64,000 bases of DNA from an uncultured Lachnospiraceae bacterium (lineage in GTDB: Bacteria; Bacillota; Clostridia; Lachnospirales; Lachnospiraceae): contig CANRLR010000008.1 of NCBI GenBank assembly GCA_947631505.1, forward strand, positions 38,460 to 102,459, in the 5' to 3' direction. Of the stretch, positions 43,770-52,694 are shown piece by piece. The position numbers and the translations under genes were made by a program. Under the pieces are notes generated by a model, which made no database searches, was not told the DNA's origin, and saw nothing but the letters and a program-made list of their open reading frames with translations. Position 1 is the first letter of the stretch. The number at the start of each line of letters is the position of its first letter.

Positions 43770-44567
43770 TTATATTGTAGCCTTCAGTATTGCATGGTCT
43801 GGAATACCATTCGGCTTATTTGCTGTTTCAGATGTAATTCCAATCTTATACCTTAATGAATTTATAAAACTCCAATCGTATTCAACCGTAATACTTCTAT
43901 TACTAATATTTGTAATTAAATGATCCAATTGGGTTAGCTCTCCACTCGGTTGAACAAAAGAATGCCACGTCCCTATTTTATATGGCGGTGTATATATTTT
44001 GTAATTTCTTGACGCTGTTTTGGTAAGTTTTGTATTATTTGATGACCAATTATTTCCCCAAAAAGCATTATAATCTCCTATACATATAACATTATGATTT
44101 TGCTTTGATAAATAATCATCTAATGCTTGAAATTGATTTTTCTTATATGAAGTATTTTTACCTGTAATATCTACTCTAATCCTTACCCCTATTATTGATA
44201 ATAGTTGACCATTCCAATTTACTTGGATTTCATAAAAATCCGGCAGATCACGACCTGAAAGCACCTCATTACCAGTATGTATAGACGATTTTTTATAGTC
44301 AAAAGTATCCTTAAATTCAAAGGAATGTTCCTTTAACGCTACTAGTATTCCATTGTTTTTAGTTGTAGCTGAAATAAACCAATAATACTTGTTCTTTTCT
44401 AACTCGTTAATGTAATAGTCCATACCTTTTGATACAACAAATTCCGTTAAGACAATACAATCCGGATTATCCTTTATTATTTCATCAATAACCCAAGGCA
44501 TAAGAATATATCCTTGGTTGCTTGGAATTGTTGCTGCCATTCCAATGTTCCATTCATATATTTTCAT
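43770..44567 (-). CDS. Endonuclease/exonuclease/phosphatase (EEP) family protein
   Basis: A 265-residue protein of the EEP fold (DNase I, sphingomyelinase, AP endonuclease superfamily). Seen: N-terminal MKIYEWNIGM with the metal asparagine, an acidic residue in CIVLTEFV, the central GDYNAFWG and the C-terminal LDHLI and GIPDHAIL (the D-H pair). The substrate, nucleic acid or lipid head group, cannot be assigned. No signal peptide. AAAGGAAG lies six bases before the ATG. The DNA is notably AT-rich. It could be a stand-alone toxin or nuclease, but no partner is evident. Confidence 0.8.
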   Translation of the reverse strand: MKIYEWNIGMAATIPSNQGYILMPWVIDEIIKDNPDCIVLTEFVVSKGMDYYINELEKNKYYWFISATTKNNGILVALKEHSFEFKDTFDYKKSSIHTGNEVLSGRDLPDFYEIQVNWNGQLLSIIGVRIRVDITGKNTSYKKNQFQALDDYLSKQNHNVICIGDYNAFWGNNWSSNNTKLTKTASRNYKIYTPPYKIGTWHSFVQPSGELTQLDHLITNISNRSITVEYDWSFINSLRYKIGITSETANKPNGIPDHAILKATI

Positions 44568-44660
44568 ATATCTTCCTTTCGTTTATAAATAAAACTTCAA
44601 ATTTGCCTTCCAGTTAAACCCACATGCTAACTGAATTTTTCAAGTGCTTTTATTTGATAG

Positions 44661-45026
44661 CTAACCATCAATCGAAAAATATTGTAAGTCCTTAAACTCA
44701 TCATCCAAAAACTCAAAACTAAAAATATGTATATCATCAAATGACTGTTCGCAATAATCAACTCCTTAATCAATACTCCATATGCGACTTTGTGGTGAAC
44801 ACCAACCAACCACAAAATCCAAAATATCTGCGATATAATCATAAGAAATGCCATCATCTAAACTGCCATGATATTCAAGTAATGGTTGATACACACTTTC
44901 TTTATCTACCCCTAAATCATGCAATTTCAGCAACAATTCGTATCCTTTCTCCATTTTAATGTTATATGTATTTTCAGTGACTGAGGAAAATAATTCTTTA
45001 TATTGTTCCTTTCTAAATTCCTGCAT
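44661..45026 (-). pseudogene. Unrecognised gene split by one in-frame TAA
   Basis: The frame from ATG 45026 runs 86 codons (MQEFRKEQYKELFSSVTENT to CSPQSRIWSID) and meets TAA at 44766-44768. The same frame stays open afterwards with protein-like acidic text (GVDYCEQSFDDIHIFSFEFLDDE and FSIDG) to a TAG at 44661. One base change restores a protein of 121 residues. The small, acidic, two-part look recalls immunity proteins of contact-dependent toxins, but I cannot assign a family. Confidence 0.65.
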
Positions 45027-45065
45027 TTAACACTCTCCTTGAGTTTTTCATCCCCAAAACAAATC

Positions 45066-45938
45066 CTATACTTTCTCACAAATCTTCGCATTGGCCCAAA
45101 CTCTACGAAGTTCATCTCTCACTTCCATAAGAGCAAATCCTAACAGATTCTGCCCTTGCCATTTCGTCGGATTTGTTGCATTGTCATTATCCTCAGACAT
45201 GCGAATCCCCCATATTACATCATATGGGCTTGCCTCTACTAAAATATCATTTCCTGTAGACAGCAGAAAATCACGCAGTTTTGGATCCTGTGTAAACTTC
45301 ATAAAATTTCCATTAAGCACAATTGAATATTTTACTTGATTCCAAACCGTTTCATCAAAATTGTGAACCTTTCGCCCCAATGCCTTAATCAGCTTAGGGT
45401 CATTGCACATCATGATTTCCTCACGAGTTTTTTCATCACAAAACACATCTGCTTTCTCAGCCATCATAAGTTGTTCCATACAACAATATGTATGCATTTC
45501 ATACCAGAAATCTCCCATCCACCATTGACTCATACAACTCTTGGTTATACTACCATCCACTGTAGGCTGGCCGCCCCAAAACATAGTGTAATTTAGTTCT
45601 TCCCCGGCATTAAATTGTTTACAAGTAGTCTCTACCGAATACTTATAGGCACCATTTTTTTGCCAAAATTGCACGCAATATTCATTCTTTACATAATAGT
45701 CTCCCGAATGTTCACATTGCCAATAACCTTGCCAGGTAATCGGTTCAGGAAAAAGTTCTTGATATTCCTTTCGTGCCAAATCATCAAGGGAATTATACCA
45801 CTTACCCCACTCATCAATGTAACTTTCGCCACCCCCCATACGCCAACCAATAGCGTAACGCTCAATCTCAGGATATGCTATCCAAGGTGGTGGCAAAATC
45901 TTTTTCCCTTTTAGTTTTCTGAGTTGATATTCTATCAT
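45066..45938 (-). CDS. NADAR (YbiA-like) domain protein
   Basis: A 290-residue protein. The C-terminal 160 residues form a NADAR domain: FWGGQPTVDGSITKSCMSQW, YCCMEQLMMAEKADVF, and ILVEASPYDVIWGIRM...LLGFALMEVRDEL are its landmarks. NADAR proteins cleave N-glycosidic bonds in riboflavin intermediates (YbiA) or reverse ADP-ribosylation of guanine, and some sit in defence islands. The first 130 residues are extra (aromatic-rich, EWGKWYNSLDDLARKEYQEL) and unrecognised. AAGGGG lies five bases before the ATG; that site is the tail end of the second FENYI fragment. Confidence 0.85.
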   Translation of the reverse strand: MIEYQLRKLKGKKILPPPWIAYPEIERYAIGWRMGGGESYIDEWGKWYNSLDDLARKEYQELFPEPITWQGYWQCEHSGDYYVKNEYCVQFWQKNGAYKYSVETTCKQFNAGEELNYTMFWGGQPTVDGSITKSCMSQWWMGDFWYEMHTYCCMEQLMMAEKADVFCDEKTREEIMMCNDPKLIKALGRKVHNFDETVWNQVKYSIVLNGNFMKFTQDPKLRDFLLSTGNDILVEASPYDVIWGIRMSEDNDNATNPTKWQGQNLLGFALMEVRDELRRVWANAKICEKV

Positions 45939-45955
45939 AAAATCCCCTTTCTTAC

Positions 45956-46019
45956 CCGCAATATGTAATTCTCAAATGTGGTTACATCGATACTTTTTAT
46001 GTATGGCTATACTCTGCAT
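45956..46019. repeat. 64-base island repeat, copy 2
   Basis: Partner of 40232-40295. It encodes SIDVTTFENYILRVR in one frame, again without a start, and extends through TATACTCTGCAT into non-coding DNA behind the truncated gene at 46033. Confidence 0.75.
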
Positions 46020-46032
46020 GACTGTAGCACTT

Positions 46033-46275
46033 TTAATCAAATCTGGCAAACTGGTCTGTTGTGAAAATTTCAATCAACTCATCATCAAAAACTAAATGGG
46101 TATCGTCTAACTTTTCCCAATCACTGAAAATCTCATCTATTTTCGCTCTGTTTTTTTCAATTGGTAATTGTTCTAGCCCCGCTACTGTTTTACCATCCGA
46201 TAAACTAGCATATACATCATAAGGCTTATAATTCGCCTGCTCCTCATATTTCCAAAAACTTAAGTCTAATGCCAT
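46033..46275 (-). CDS. Small protein, probably C-terminally truncated
   Basis: 80 residues with a normal start (MALDLSFWKYEEQAN) and the phrase GLEQLPIEKNRAKIDEIF. It resembles a family of small proteins from Clostridia starting LDLSFWRYE, in which, as I recall, the chain continues well past the EIFTTDQFARFD where this one stops. The 64-base repeat begins 14 bases after the stop, so a recombination there may have cut off the end. Function unknown; immunity-like proteins are one guess. Confidence 0.55.
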   Translation of the reverse strand: MALDLSFWKYEEQANYKPYDVYASLSDGKTVAGLEQLPIEKNRAKIDEIFSDWEKLDDTHLVFDDELIEIFTTDQFARFD

Positions 46276-46332
46276 AACTCTTCTTGCTTTCGTATAAATT
46301 TATAACTGAGAATTCAAAGTTTCATCTTATAA

Positions 46333-47106
46333 TTACATATTCATTTCGTCCACGGTTGAAGCAGGCTTTACTGTCATTTCAACCCATGTCGGACGAAATC
46401 CGCTTTTTATTGCATTTCTCGCAGATTTCAGATTCGACCACGCACAACAATAAAATGGAACCTTATCTCTTTCTAATATTTCTATCCCCAATCTACTGGT
46501 TAATGCTGATGCGATTCCTTTTCTACGATATTCTGGAAGCACATCAACTCCAATCTGCCACATAGTTTCACAGTCTGCAGAGCATGCTGCTAACCCTATA
46601 AGTTTTCCATTATAATATGCTCCAACACCAAGAACATCCAGTTCCTTACGTTTTTCGCATAATGCATTGCTCCACTCTGTTGTGTATAGTTCTTTAAAAT
46701 CCTCTGCATATAAAATCTTTAGTTCATAATCGCATGCCAATGCAGTCAACACATGCACATCAGGCAGGAAATATTCAGCCATAAAACACACACGAAACCC
46801 CAGTTCTTGAAATGCGTCATTCAGAATATGCATATTAGGCGTCTCAAAGCAATGCTCTACCGGATACTTGTTGATGTATTTCTCTACAATACCTCTATAC
46901 TCTTCTGAAATAGTTGCAACAATATTATCTCCATATGATATCAAGTTGCACACATGCGGAAGGTTTAAATACTTTCTTGCCAATCTGTTTTCTTTTGAAA
47001 CAGTTACCACATTCCTGCCGCAATTAAAATCTATAACGCTGCAATTGGCATCTATTGCTGATTGTTGCAGAGCAATCTGCTTTATCCTTCCGTTTGTCCA
47101 CTTCAT
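46333..47106 (-). CDS. GNAT family N-acetyltransferase
   Basis: A 257-residue acetyltransferase. The C-terminal half holds the GNAT core, with QIGVDVLPEYRRKGIASALTSRL (acetyl-CoA loop RxxGxA) and NLKSARNAIKSGFRPTW; the N-terminal 120 residues are a second, probably GNAT-derived domain (ATISEEYRGIVEKYINK). The substrate is unknown. AAGGAG lies six bases before the ATG. An upstream region at 47,107-47,140 has a faint copy of the TTTCAATCTC repeat. Confidence 0.88.
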   Translation of the reverse strand: MKWTNGRIKQIALQQSAIDANCSVIDFNCGRNVVTVSKENRLARKYLNLPHVCNLISYGDNIVATISEEYRGIVEKYINKYPVEHCFETPNMHILNDAFQELGFRVCFMAEYFLPDVHVLTALACDYELKILYAEDFKELYTTEWSNALCEKRKELDVLGVGAYYNGKLIGLAACSADCETMWQIGVDVLPEYRRKGIASALTSRLGIEILERDKVPFYCCAWSNLKSARNAIKSGFRPTWVEMTVKPASTVDEMNM

Positions 47107-47167
47107 TTAATGCTCCTTAAACTTCAGAGTTTCTAATCTCTTCAAAATTTGATTTATGTAATATACA

Positions 47168-48625
47168 CTATTCTTTGAGATATATTTCCTGTCCAATTAC
47201 AATTCCCTTAGAATCCATCCCATGTCCTATATCACTTGTAACTGCTATCGGCAAGTTTTTTCCCACTATTCTTTTGACAAGAGTCTCTATTGTAGGTATA
47301 CATTTTTCTTTTTCCATTTCTGTAAATGTCCCCAAAATAATACCTGCCACTTTATCAAAAGCTCCTATCTGTTTTATTTGAGATAAATATGTTTCCATTC
47401 TGGCAACAGTTCCCTCATAACTTTCCAATAGCAATATCTTGTCATCTAATGCCGGCATATATTCAGTTCCTGCTAATTTTAAGAAGCATCTGATATTGCC
47501 CCCAACTACAATTCCATGTATTTCACTTTGCTGAATAAACTTATAACTAAAATGAAACAAATCCGTTCCATCCTGCATAACAGTATTATAGAAATCTGCC
47601 ATCTGCTCTTCTTTATAATCATATATCAGATTTCTGATTTGATATAATACAGATGCCTTTCCTGTTTTTTGGTAAATAGCATTTATAACTGTTGTTAAAT
47701 CACTATATCCCCAAAACATTTTAGAACTATTTGCAATTAATTCATAGTCAAGATAAGGTAATATACCGTTAGCAGCATCTCCTCCGGAAATGTCAAATAT
47801 TCCTTTTATCCCATCATCTTTATAAAATTTCATTAGTGCATCTGCACGTTCCTTTACAGTACCGCTAAATATGCTTTCCTTTTCATAAATATAATCACTG
47901 AATACGGGTTCTAATCCAATCTCTAACAATGCATTTTCTAAATATTTTATTCTTTCCACATATGTCCTTTTTTGTCCATTGGAACAACAAACTATTCCTA
48001 TTTTATCTCCATGTTTAAACATCCTCATAACACCTCTGCAAATTCGAGTTTTTTCTATTGTCCTCATAACGATAGCTATATTTTCGTCAATGCTTTTTGT
48101 TCCGTCTAATTTAACTTTGGTGCATGTTAATCTATTTGCGCTTTCTTCAACCGTCTGACTACTTTTATCGGCTATAATACTCCTGAATTCCTTTTGTTGC
48201 TCATACATATCGCCACCAAACATAACACGCGAACCAAATCTAATTTCTTCTCGATGCTGTACCCGCTTTACTCGCTCATCAGTCGGAGCCTCCAAAATGA
48301 ACGCTATATCTATTGCGGCTAAAATATCCTCTTCCCAATTCATTGTCACGCCAGCAATAACAAACTTTGCATGCTTTTTAATATCATCACGAATCATTTC
48401 TTGCACTTCTTTTTTTGAACGAGGCACGGAATAAGGAAGTTCCCCTAAATACTCACATTCAACATCATATTGATGCTCAAAAATCGCTTTTCGTGATTCT
48501 CTTTGTTCCGGAAAATAATAATCCTCTACATCTATTTCAAAATAATTAAACCGTCTACTGATTTCATGTGCAAGTGTAGATTTTCCACACCCATTTAATC
48601 CTATAATCGCAATACCATGCATCAT
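47168..48625 (-). CDS. P-loop kinase fused to an S66 (MccF-like) serine peptidase
   Basis: A 485-residue fusion. Residues 1-195 are a small P-loop kinase: GLNGCGKST at 9-17, a DVEDYYF substrate region, and FILEAPTDERVKRVQHRE as lid. Residues about 203-485 are a family S66 peptidase (LD-carboxypeptidase/MccF): GDKIGIVCCSNG, the nucleophile region KMFWGYSDLTTVIN, and the conserved GIVVGGN and DIGHGMDSKGIVIG. MccF inactivates the nucleotide-peptide antibiotic microcin C, so the fusion could modify and cleave a nucleotide-peptide or sugar-peptide drug. ATG 48625 or 48622; ribosome binding is weak. Confidence 0.85.
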   Translation of the reverse strand: MMHGIAIIGLNGCGKSTLAHEISRRFNYFEIDVEDYYFPEQRESRKAIFEHQYDVECEYLGELPYSVPRSKKEVQEMIRDDIKKHAKFVIAGVTMNWEEDILAAIDIAFILEAPTDERVKRVQHREEIRFGSRVMFGGDMYEQQKEFRSIIADKSSQTVEESANRLTCTKVKLDGTKSIDENIAIVMRTIEKTRICRGVMRMFKHGDKIGIVCCSNGQKRTYVERIKYLENALLEIGLEPVFSDYIYEKESIFSGTVKERADALMKFYKDDGIKGIFDISGGDAANGILPYLDYELIANSSKMFWGYSDLTTVINAIYQKTGKASVLYQIRNLIYDYKEEQMADFYNTVMQDGTDLFHFSYKFIQQSEIHGIVVGGNIRCFLKLAGTEYMPALDDKILLLESYEGTVARMETYLSQIKQIGAFDKVAGIILGTFTEMEKEKCIPTIETLVKRIVGKNLPIAVTSDIGHGMDSKGIVIGQEIYLKE

Positions 48626-48633
48626 ATTATATA

Positions 48634-48891
48634 TTATTCACACCTTCCAATTCTACAAGGAATCCATTCTACCGGTTCTCCTTTACCTTGGATCTGATTT
48701 GCAAAATCCTGTACAGTTTCAAAATCATTCTCAAGCAAACAGTATTTGTTAAATCTCACCAATTCTAATTCTTTATGCAAGCTATTACATAAAAAAGTAT
48801 GGAATCCACTAAAATCCCAACCTAAAATATCATAACCGAAAAACTCATTTTCATCTAAAATACCGGTAAAGAAATCGTTTATTGCATTCAA
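48634..48891 (-). pseudogene. Orphan C-terminal gene fragment
   Basis: An open stretch continuing upstream to a TAG near 48,920 without an ATG; the first usable codon is a TTG. It encodes 85 or so residues (AINDFFTGILDENEFFGYDI ... EWIPCRIGRCE) with no family I recognise. No ribosome binding site is present. It lies directly behind the fragment at 48905-49024, in a different frame, so it is probably a joined remnant. The end abuts the kinase-S66 gene after eight bases. Confidence 0.45.
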
Positions 48892-48904
48892 ATGTTCGCT
48901 GAGC

Positions 48905-49024
48905 TCATTCGTTCTTTTTTTCTATTATTGTCAAAATAGCAATGTAACGCATAATTTTCCGATATATACCAGCATTGGGAACGGATAAGTATGAAGTTTC
49001 ATTGATTGCTTCTAAATGATGCAT
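48905..49024 (-). pseudogene. N-terminal fragment of a DUF2397-like gene
   Basis: ATG at 49024 with AAGGTGA nine bases before encodes 39 residues reading INETSYLSVPNAGIYRKIMRYI, which resembles the start of a family of Clostridial proteins (YLSVPNAxRYRxIMR, DUF2397-like). The frame stops at 48905, far too soon. Only the head of the gene is left, fused to another fragment. Confidence 0.5.
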
Positions 49025-49080
49025 AACATTTCACCTTCCTTCTTGCTTTTATAGCATTTCTGTCCAATATTCAGGACTCC

Positions 49081-50183
49081 TTACAACTCTAAACTATTCT
49101 CTTTCAAAAGAAAATCATAAATACTTATTGTTGTAATTCCATCTTCGTCCCTTGTCACATTTATAACATCCTTAACAAGAATAATTTTCTTAAAAGAATC
49201 ATTTACATTTACAAGCGAAGCCTTTTCTCCTGCATCCTTTTTTCTTCCGTTGGCATACTAAATGCAGACTGAATATAATAGCGTTTGCTTCCCAGATTAG
49301 CAATAAAATCAATTTCTAGATAGGTTCGCTCTGATTTGCCTTCCTGATTTAATCCTCTTTTTTCTACGACACCCACATCCACAGAATATCCACGGCTACG
49401 TAATTCGTTATACACAATATTTTCCATGATATGTGTCTCTTCAATTTGCCTAAAACCTAATCTAGCGTTTCTAATACCAACATCCTCAAAATAATATTTC
49501 AACGGAGTTCCGATGTACTTTCTTCCTTTTACATCATAGCGATTCGCTTTGTTAATAACAAAAGCGTTTTCCAAATATTCAATATACTGCCTGATCGTAT
49601 TTGCACTGATATTGGATTGAATTTCACTCTTAAAAGTTGCCTCAATCTTAGGCACATTGGTAAAGGAGCCAATCGCTGAGGCCAAAACATTAACCTGATC
49701 TTCGGTTTTCATCGTTACAGTAAGAGGTAATCCACCATATATGACATACTCTGCCCATCCGTGGTACATATCACCTGCATATACCTGCATAAACTCCTTA
49801 AAAGTCAATGGATAGATATGAATTTCATCGCCCCTTCCCCGAAATTCTGTAATAACATCCTTTGAGAGAAATTCGGAATTACTACCGGTTACGTACACAT
49901 CAACATTTTTAATGTGAAGTAATGAATTCAATACCTCTTCAAATTCTTCTAATAGCTAAACTTCATCCAAAAAAATATAATATTGTTCTTCGTCTACAAT
50001 ACGTGACTCGATATAATCCAAAATAGTATCCGGGTCCCGATACTTCTTATCCTTTCTTTGGTCCAACTCAATAGTAACTATGCGTTGTTCATCAACACCT
50101 CTCTCTAATAAATAATTTTTAAAAATAGTAAAAATCAGATATGATTTTCCACATCTCCTAATACCGGTTACAACCTTAATCAC
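49081..50183 (-). pseudogene. AAA_14/DUF4143 ATPase with a CAG-to-TAG nonsense codon and a frameshift
   Basis: The N-terminal part (VVTGIRRCGKSYLIF, Walker A; YYIFLDEV, Walker B) ends at TAG 49956-49958 exactly where this family has glutamine (DEVQ or DEIQ), so a single C-to-T change made the stop. The same frame continues (LLEEFEEVLNSLLHIKNVDV and the DUF4143 domain with FEDVGIRNARLGFRQ) to 49209. There a small indel shifts the frame; the last 45 residues (KKIILVKDVINVTRDEDGIT...) follow to 49081. The extreme N-terminus also looks short. Clearly decayed; such ATPases are common orphan genes in gut Clostridia. Confidence 0.85.
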
Positions 50184-50250
50184 ACTATTATACAGCTTTA
50201 TTGTTAAAACAGCAATGATAAATTTTGCTTATAAAATAAGTTTTTCAGAA

Positions 50251-51432
50251 TTATTTACACCCTACTATATTTAATATTCTTTCTACATTCCTCTCCACAA
50301 ACTGATATAGTTTCATAGCATCCTCTGCAAATTTTATATCATTCTGTTCCATAAACCATGCCACAAACAGAAGTTCTATGGATTCCATCACATACGGAAC
50401 AGCCTGCTTCTCTTCTATCAACAATTTACATTCCTGCTCGTATCCTTCAAAGAAATGCTTTAATATATCAAACCATTGTTCCTCTGAAATATCCAACACT
50501 TCCTCTTCTGACAACAACCCAAGCATGAAGTAGCATAAATCAAATATTCTTATGTTTCTTTGGCTTAAATCAAAATCTATATATCCAGAAAATTTTCCAT
50601 TGTTAAACAGAAAATTACCCAGATGCACATCTCTGTGAATCAACTGAACCGGTAGCTTATCATACAATTTCACCAGCCTGTCTGTTAAGATACCAAACTC
50701 AGATTCCTCTATGTATTTCCAATTATTCTTAACAAAAACATCTTTTATCCATCCATTCATTTCTTTCAGCAAGCTGTTATCCCAATATTCATCCTGTGAT
50801 TCGCATTCTTTGAATGCCTTATGCAATCTCGCTAAAACTCGTCCCATTTCTGATGCTATTGCAGTATTTTTATGTATGTCTGTTATATTACTGCTGGAAA
50901 GTTTATTCGTCAGGATATAATAATATTCATTATCCTTCGCATAAGTTTTCTTGTCTTTTGTAAGAACAATACCGCCAACCGGAATCTCCATATCTTCTAA
51001 AATGGTCAATATCTTTATATTTCTTTGTAGCATATTAACATCTTTATATGTTTTCAAAACAAACGCTTCCCCGATTTGCCAAGCCGAATCGTATATCTGC
51101 TTAACTTCCATTTCCTCTATCCCCCATACATTTATAATTTGCCGAATTTTATTATTCATTGCTTCATAACCCTTCCTTTGCTCTATGATAATTCTTCGAA
51201 TACTGGAATCTGACAGATGATACCTGTCTGCAAGTTCCCTATTACTTACCCCCTCCAACGATTTTGTAAAAATATGTTGATTTCGTTTTATTAGTTCCTG
51301 TTCATATTCAGTAGGTGCAACACTTATTATCTTGTCTCTTATTGGTATATAAATATATTCACCCTGTACATACTGTTGTATTTCCTGCACCAGTCTGTCT
51401 GGTAATATATGATTTGCGTTTTTATAATTCAA
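50251..51432 (-). CDS. HTH domain fused to an aminoglycoside phosphotransferase-like kinase
   Basis: A 393-residue fusion. Residues 1-95 match CD3324-type small regulators (NHILPDRLVQEIQQYVQGEY at the start, and the helix-turn-helix VSNRELADRYHLSDSSIRRII). Residues about 105-393 are an APH/choline-kinase fold: catalytic loop QLIHRDVHLGNFLFN and the metal loop GYIDFDLSQRNIRIFDL. It may be a drug-inactivating kinase that senses its own ligand, or a phosphotransferase acting on another small molecule. The start is TTG at 51432, nine bases after GGGAG. The 54-base duplicate at 54142 derives from its linker region. Confidence 0.85.
   Translation of the reverse strand: MNYKNANHILPDRLVQEIQQYVQGEYIYIPIRDKIISVAPTEYEQELIKRNQHIFTKSLEGVSNRELADRYHLSDSSIRRIIIEQRKGYEAMNNKIRQIINVWGIEEMEVKQIYDSAWQIGEAFVLKTYKDVNMLQRNIKILTILEDMEIPVGGIVLTKDKKTYAKDNEYYYILTNKLSSSNITDIHKNTAIASEMGRVLARLHKAFKECESQDEYWDNSLLKEMNGWIKDVFVKNNWKYIEESEFGILTDRLVKLYDKLPVQLIHRDVHLGNFLFNNGKFSGYIDFDLSQRNIRIFDLCYFMLGLLSEEEVLDISEEQWFDILKHFFEGYEQECKLLIEEKQAVPYVMESIELLFVAWFMEQNDIKFAEDAMKLYQFVERNVERILNIVGCK
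51129..51182. repeat. 54-base duplicated segment, copy in the HTH-kinase gene
   Basis: Differs at three positions from 54142-54195. Here it encodes the join between the HTH and kinase domains (KGYEAMNNKI). Confidence 0.85.
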
Positions 51433-51550
51433 ACTAACAGCTCCCTTCGTATTCTTCCTTATATTATATCATAGACAACATAAAGGAACTGTTTGCATTT
51501 TATACAGAATAAAATACAGACAGTTCTTTATAAATCACATCTCTTATACT

Positions 51551-52234
51551 TTACCGGCATAGTTTAAATCCACATTTTCGCGTTTCCACAACACCATTCT
51601 CAAACACATGATATGGTCTGCTACCAATCAACTCAACCTCATCACCATTTATAAACAATGTATCCTCTTCCGGCAAAGCAATTACTTTTATTTGCTTTGA
51701 TAGTTCCAATAAATATGCCCTACTCTCGCTATCTTTTTCTTCTGTACGATTCGTATAATGGCATAATAATGATATCCCATCCAGTACATCAAATCCTGCA
51801 ATATCTTTTAATCCAACTTCATTTGTATCATCCAATATACATGATTCCAGCGATTCTCCAAAGATAATTGTGCCTGCACTTCCACCGAACACAATACCAT
51901 CACTTTCAATATAAGATTTTATTTTCTCAAAAGCTCCACTTATCTTTAATTCATAAAGTAATTTAAAAGTATTTCCACCGCCGATAAATATTGCGCAATA
52001 TTGGCTTAAATCTTTATCTATAATCTCTTGTGCTGATGTTACCATTTCAATACCTATAGTATCCACTTCTCTCAATTCGCCCTTTATCCACTCTAAGCAA
52101 CTTGGATACATTTCACTTTCCATAGCTAACGGTATGTATAACAACGGCTTTTTATGGTCAATGACCTCGTTTAATCTTTTATTCGCTTCTATGGTCTGTG
52201 CACCATCTCCACCTCCATTTAAAAATATTCTCAT
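51551..52234 (-). CDS. Peptidase E-like (S51) serine peptidase
   Basis: A 227-residue cytosolic peptidase of family S51 (aspartyl dipeptidase or cyanophycinase relative). The nucleophile elbow is IVFGGSAGTIIFG at about 115-127, with IFIGGGNTFKLLY before it and the LLCHYTNRTEEKDS histidine region after it. The ATG at 52234 follows AGGAGG by eight bases; three extra codons upstream are unlikely. It lies 30 bases behind a GNAT gene and may be co-transcribed. The substrate is probably Asp-X dipeptides. Confidence 0.9.
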   Translation of the reverse strand: MRIFLNGGGDGAQTIEANKRLNEVIDHKKPLLYIPLAMESEMYPSCLEWIKGELREVDTIGIEMVTSAQEIIDKDLSQYCAIFIGGGNTFKLLYELKISGAFEKIKSYIESDGIVFGGSAGTIIFGESLESCILDDTNEVGLKDIAGFDVLDGISLLCHYTNRTEEKDSESRAYLLELSKQIKVIALPEEDTLFINGDEVELIGSRPYHVFENGVVETRKCGFKLCR

Positions 52235-52264
52235 CAACAACACCTCCTGACTATTTCTCCACTT

Positions 52265-52693
52265 CTACAGAGCTTTATACATTACAGATACTTCATCCTG
52301 CTGCAATCCTATCTTTTGATAAAACTCTTTATTATTTGCAATTGAAATCAACTGGATAACAGATATACCTTTTCCCTTTAAAATCGTTTCCAGTTCTTTC
52401 ATCAATCCCCGTCCGATTCCTCTTTTCTTATATTCAGGAACTACAAATAACTCTGACACAAAGAAAAAATCTACATCTGCGTATGGATCAACAAATCCGA
52501 GAACTCCGGCAATAATTTCATCCTTGTCAACAGCAACTACTCCCATCGCTTCAAAATTACCCATAATAGATTTTATTCGCCTGTGTGCCTTTTCATCTGA
52601 CCATACCTCATTCCAAGGTTCTTCGGAATAAGATTTCTTCATTGCTAAAGCCAAGGCTTCCATATCGTTTTCTTTTGCAAGTCTATATTGCAT
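52265..52693 (-). CDS. GNAT family N-acetyltransferase
   Basis: 142 residues covering one GNAT domain: [24 protein letters not shown] contains the acetyl-CoA loop, and [15 protein letters not shown] the C-terminal tyrosine region. The sequence resembles aminoglycoside or small-amine acetyltransferases, but the acceptor is unknown. GGAGG lies six bases before the ATG. One base separates it from the upstream acetyltransferase, so the two are translated as a pair. Confidence 0.9.
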   Translation of the reverse strand: MQYRLAKENDMEALALAMKKSYSEEPWNEVWSDEKAHRRIKSIMGNFEAMGVVAVDKDEIIAGVLGFVDPYADVDFFFVSELFVVPEYKKRGIGRGLMKELETILKGKGISVIQLISIANNKEFYQKIGLQQDEVSVMYKAL

Positions 52694-52694
52694 C

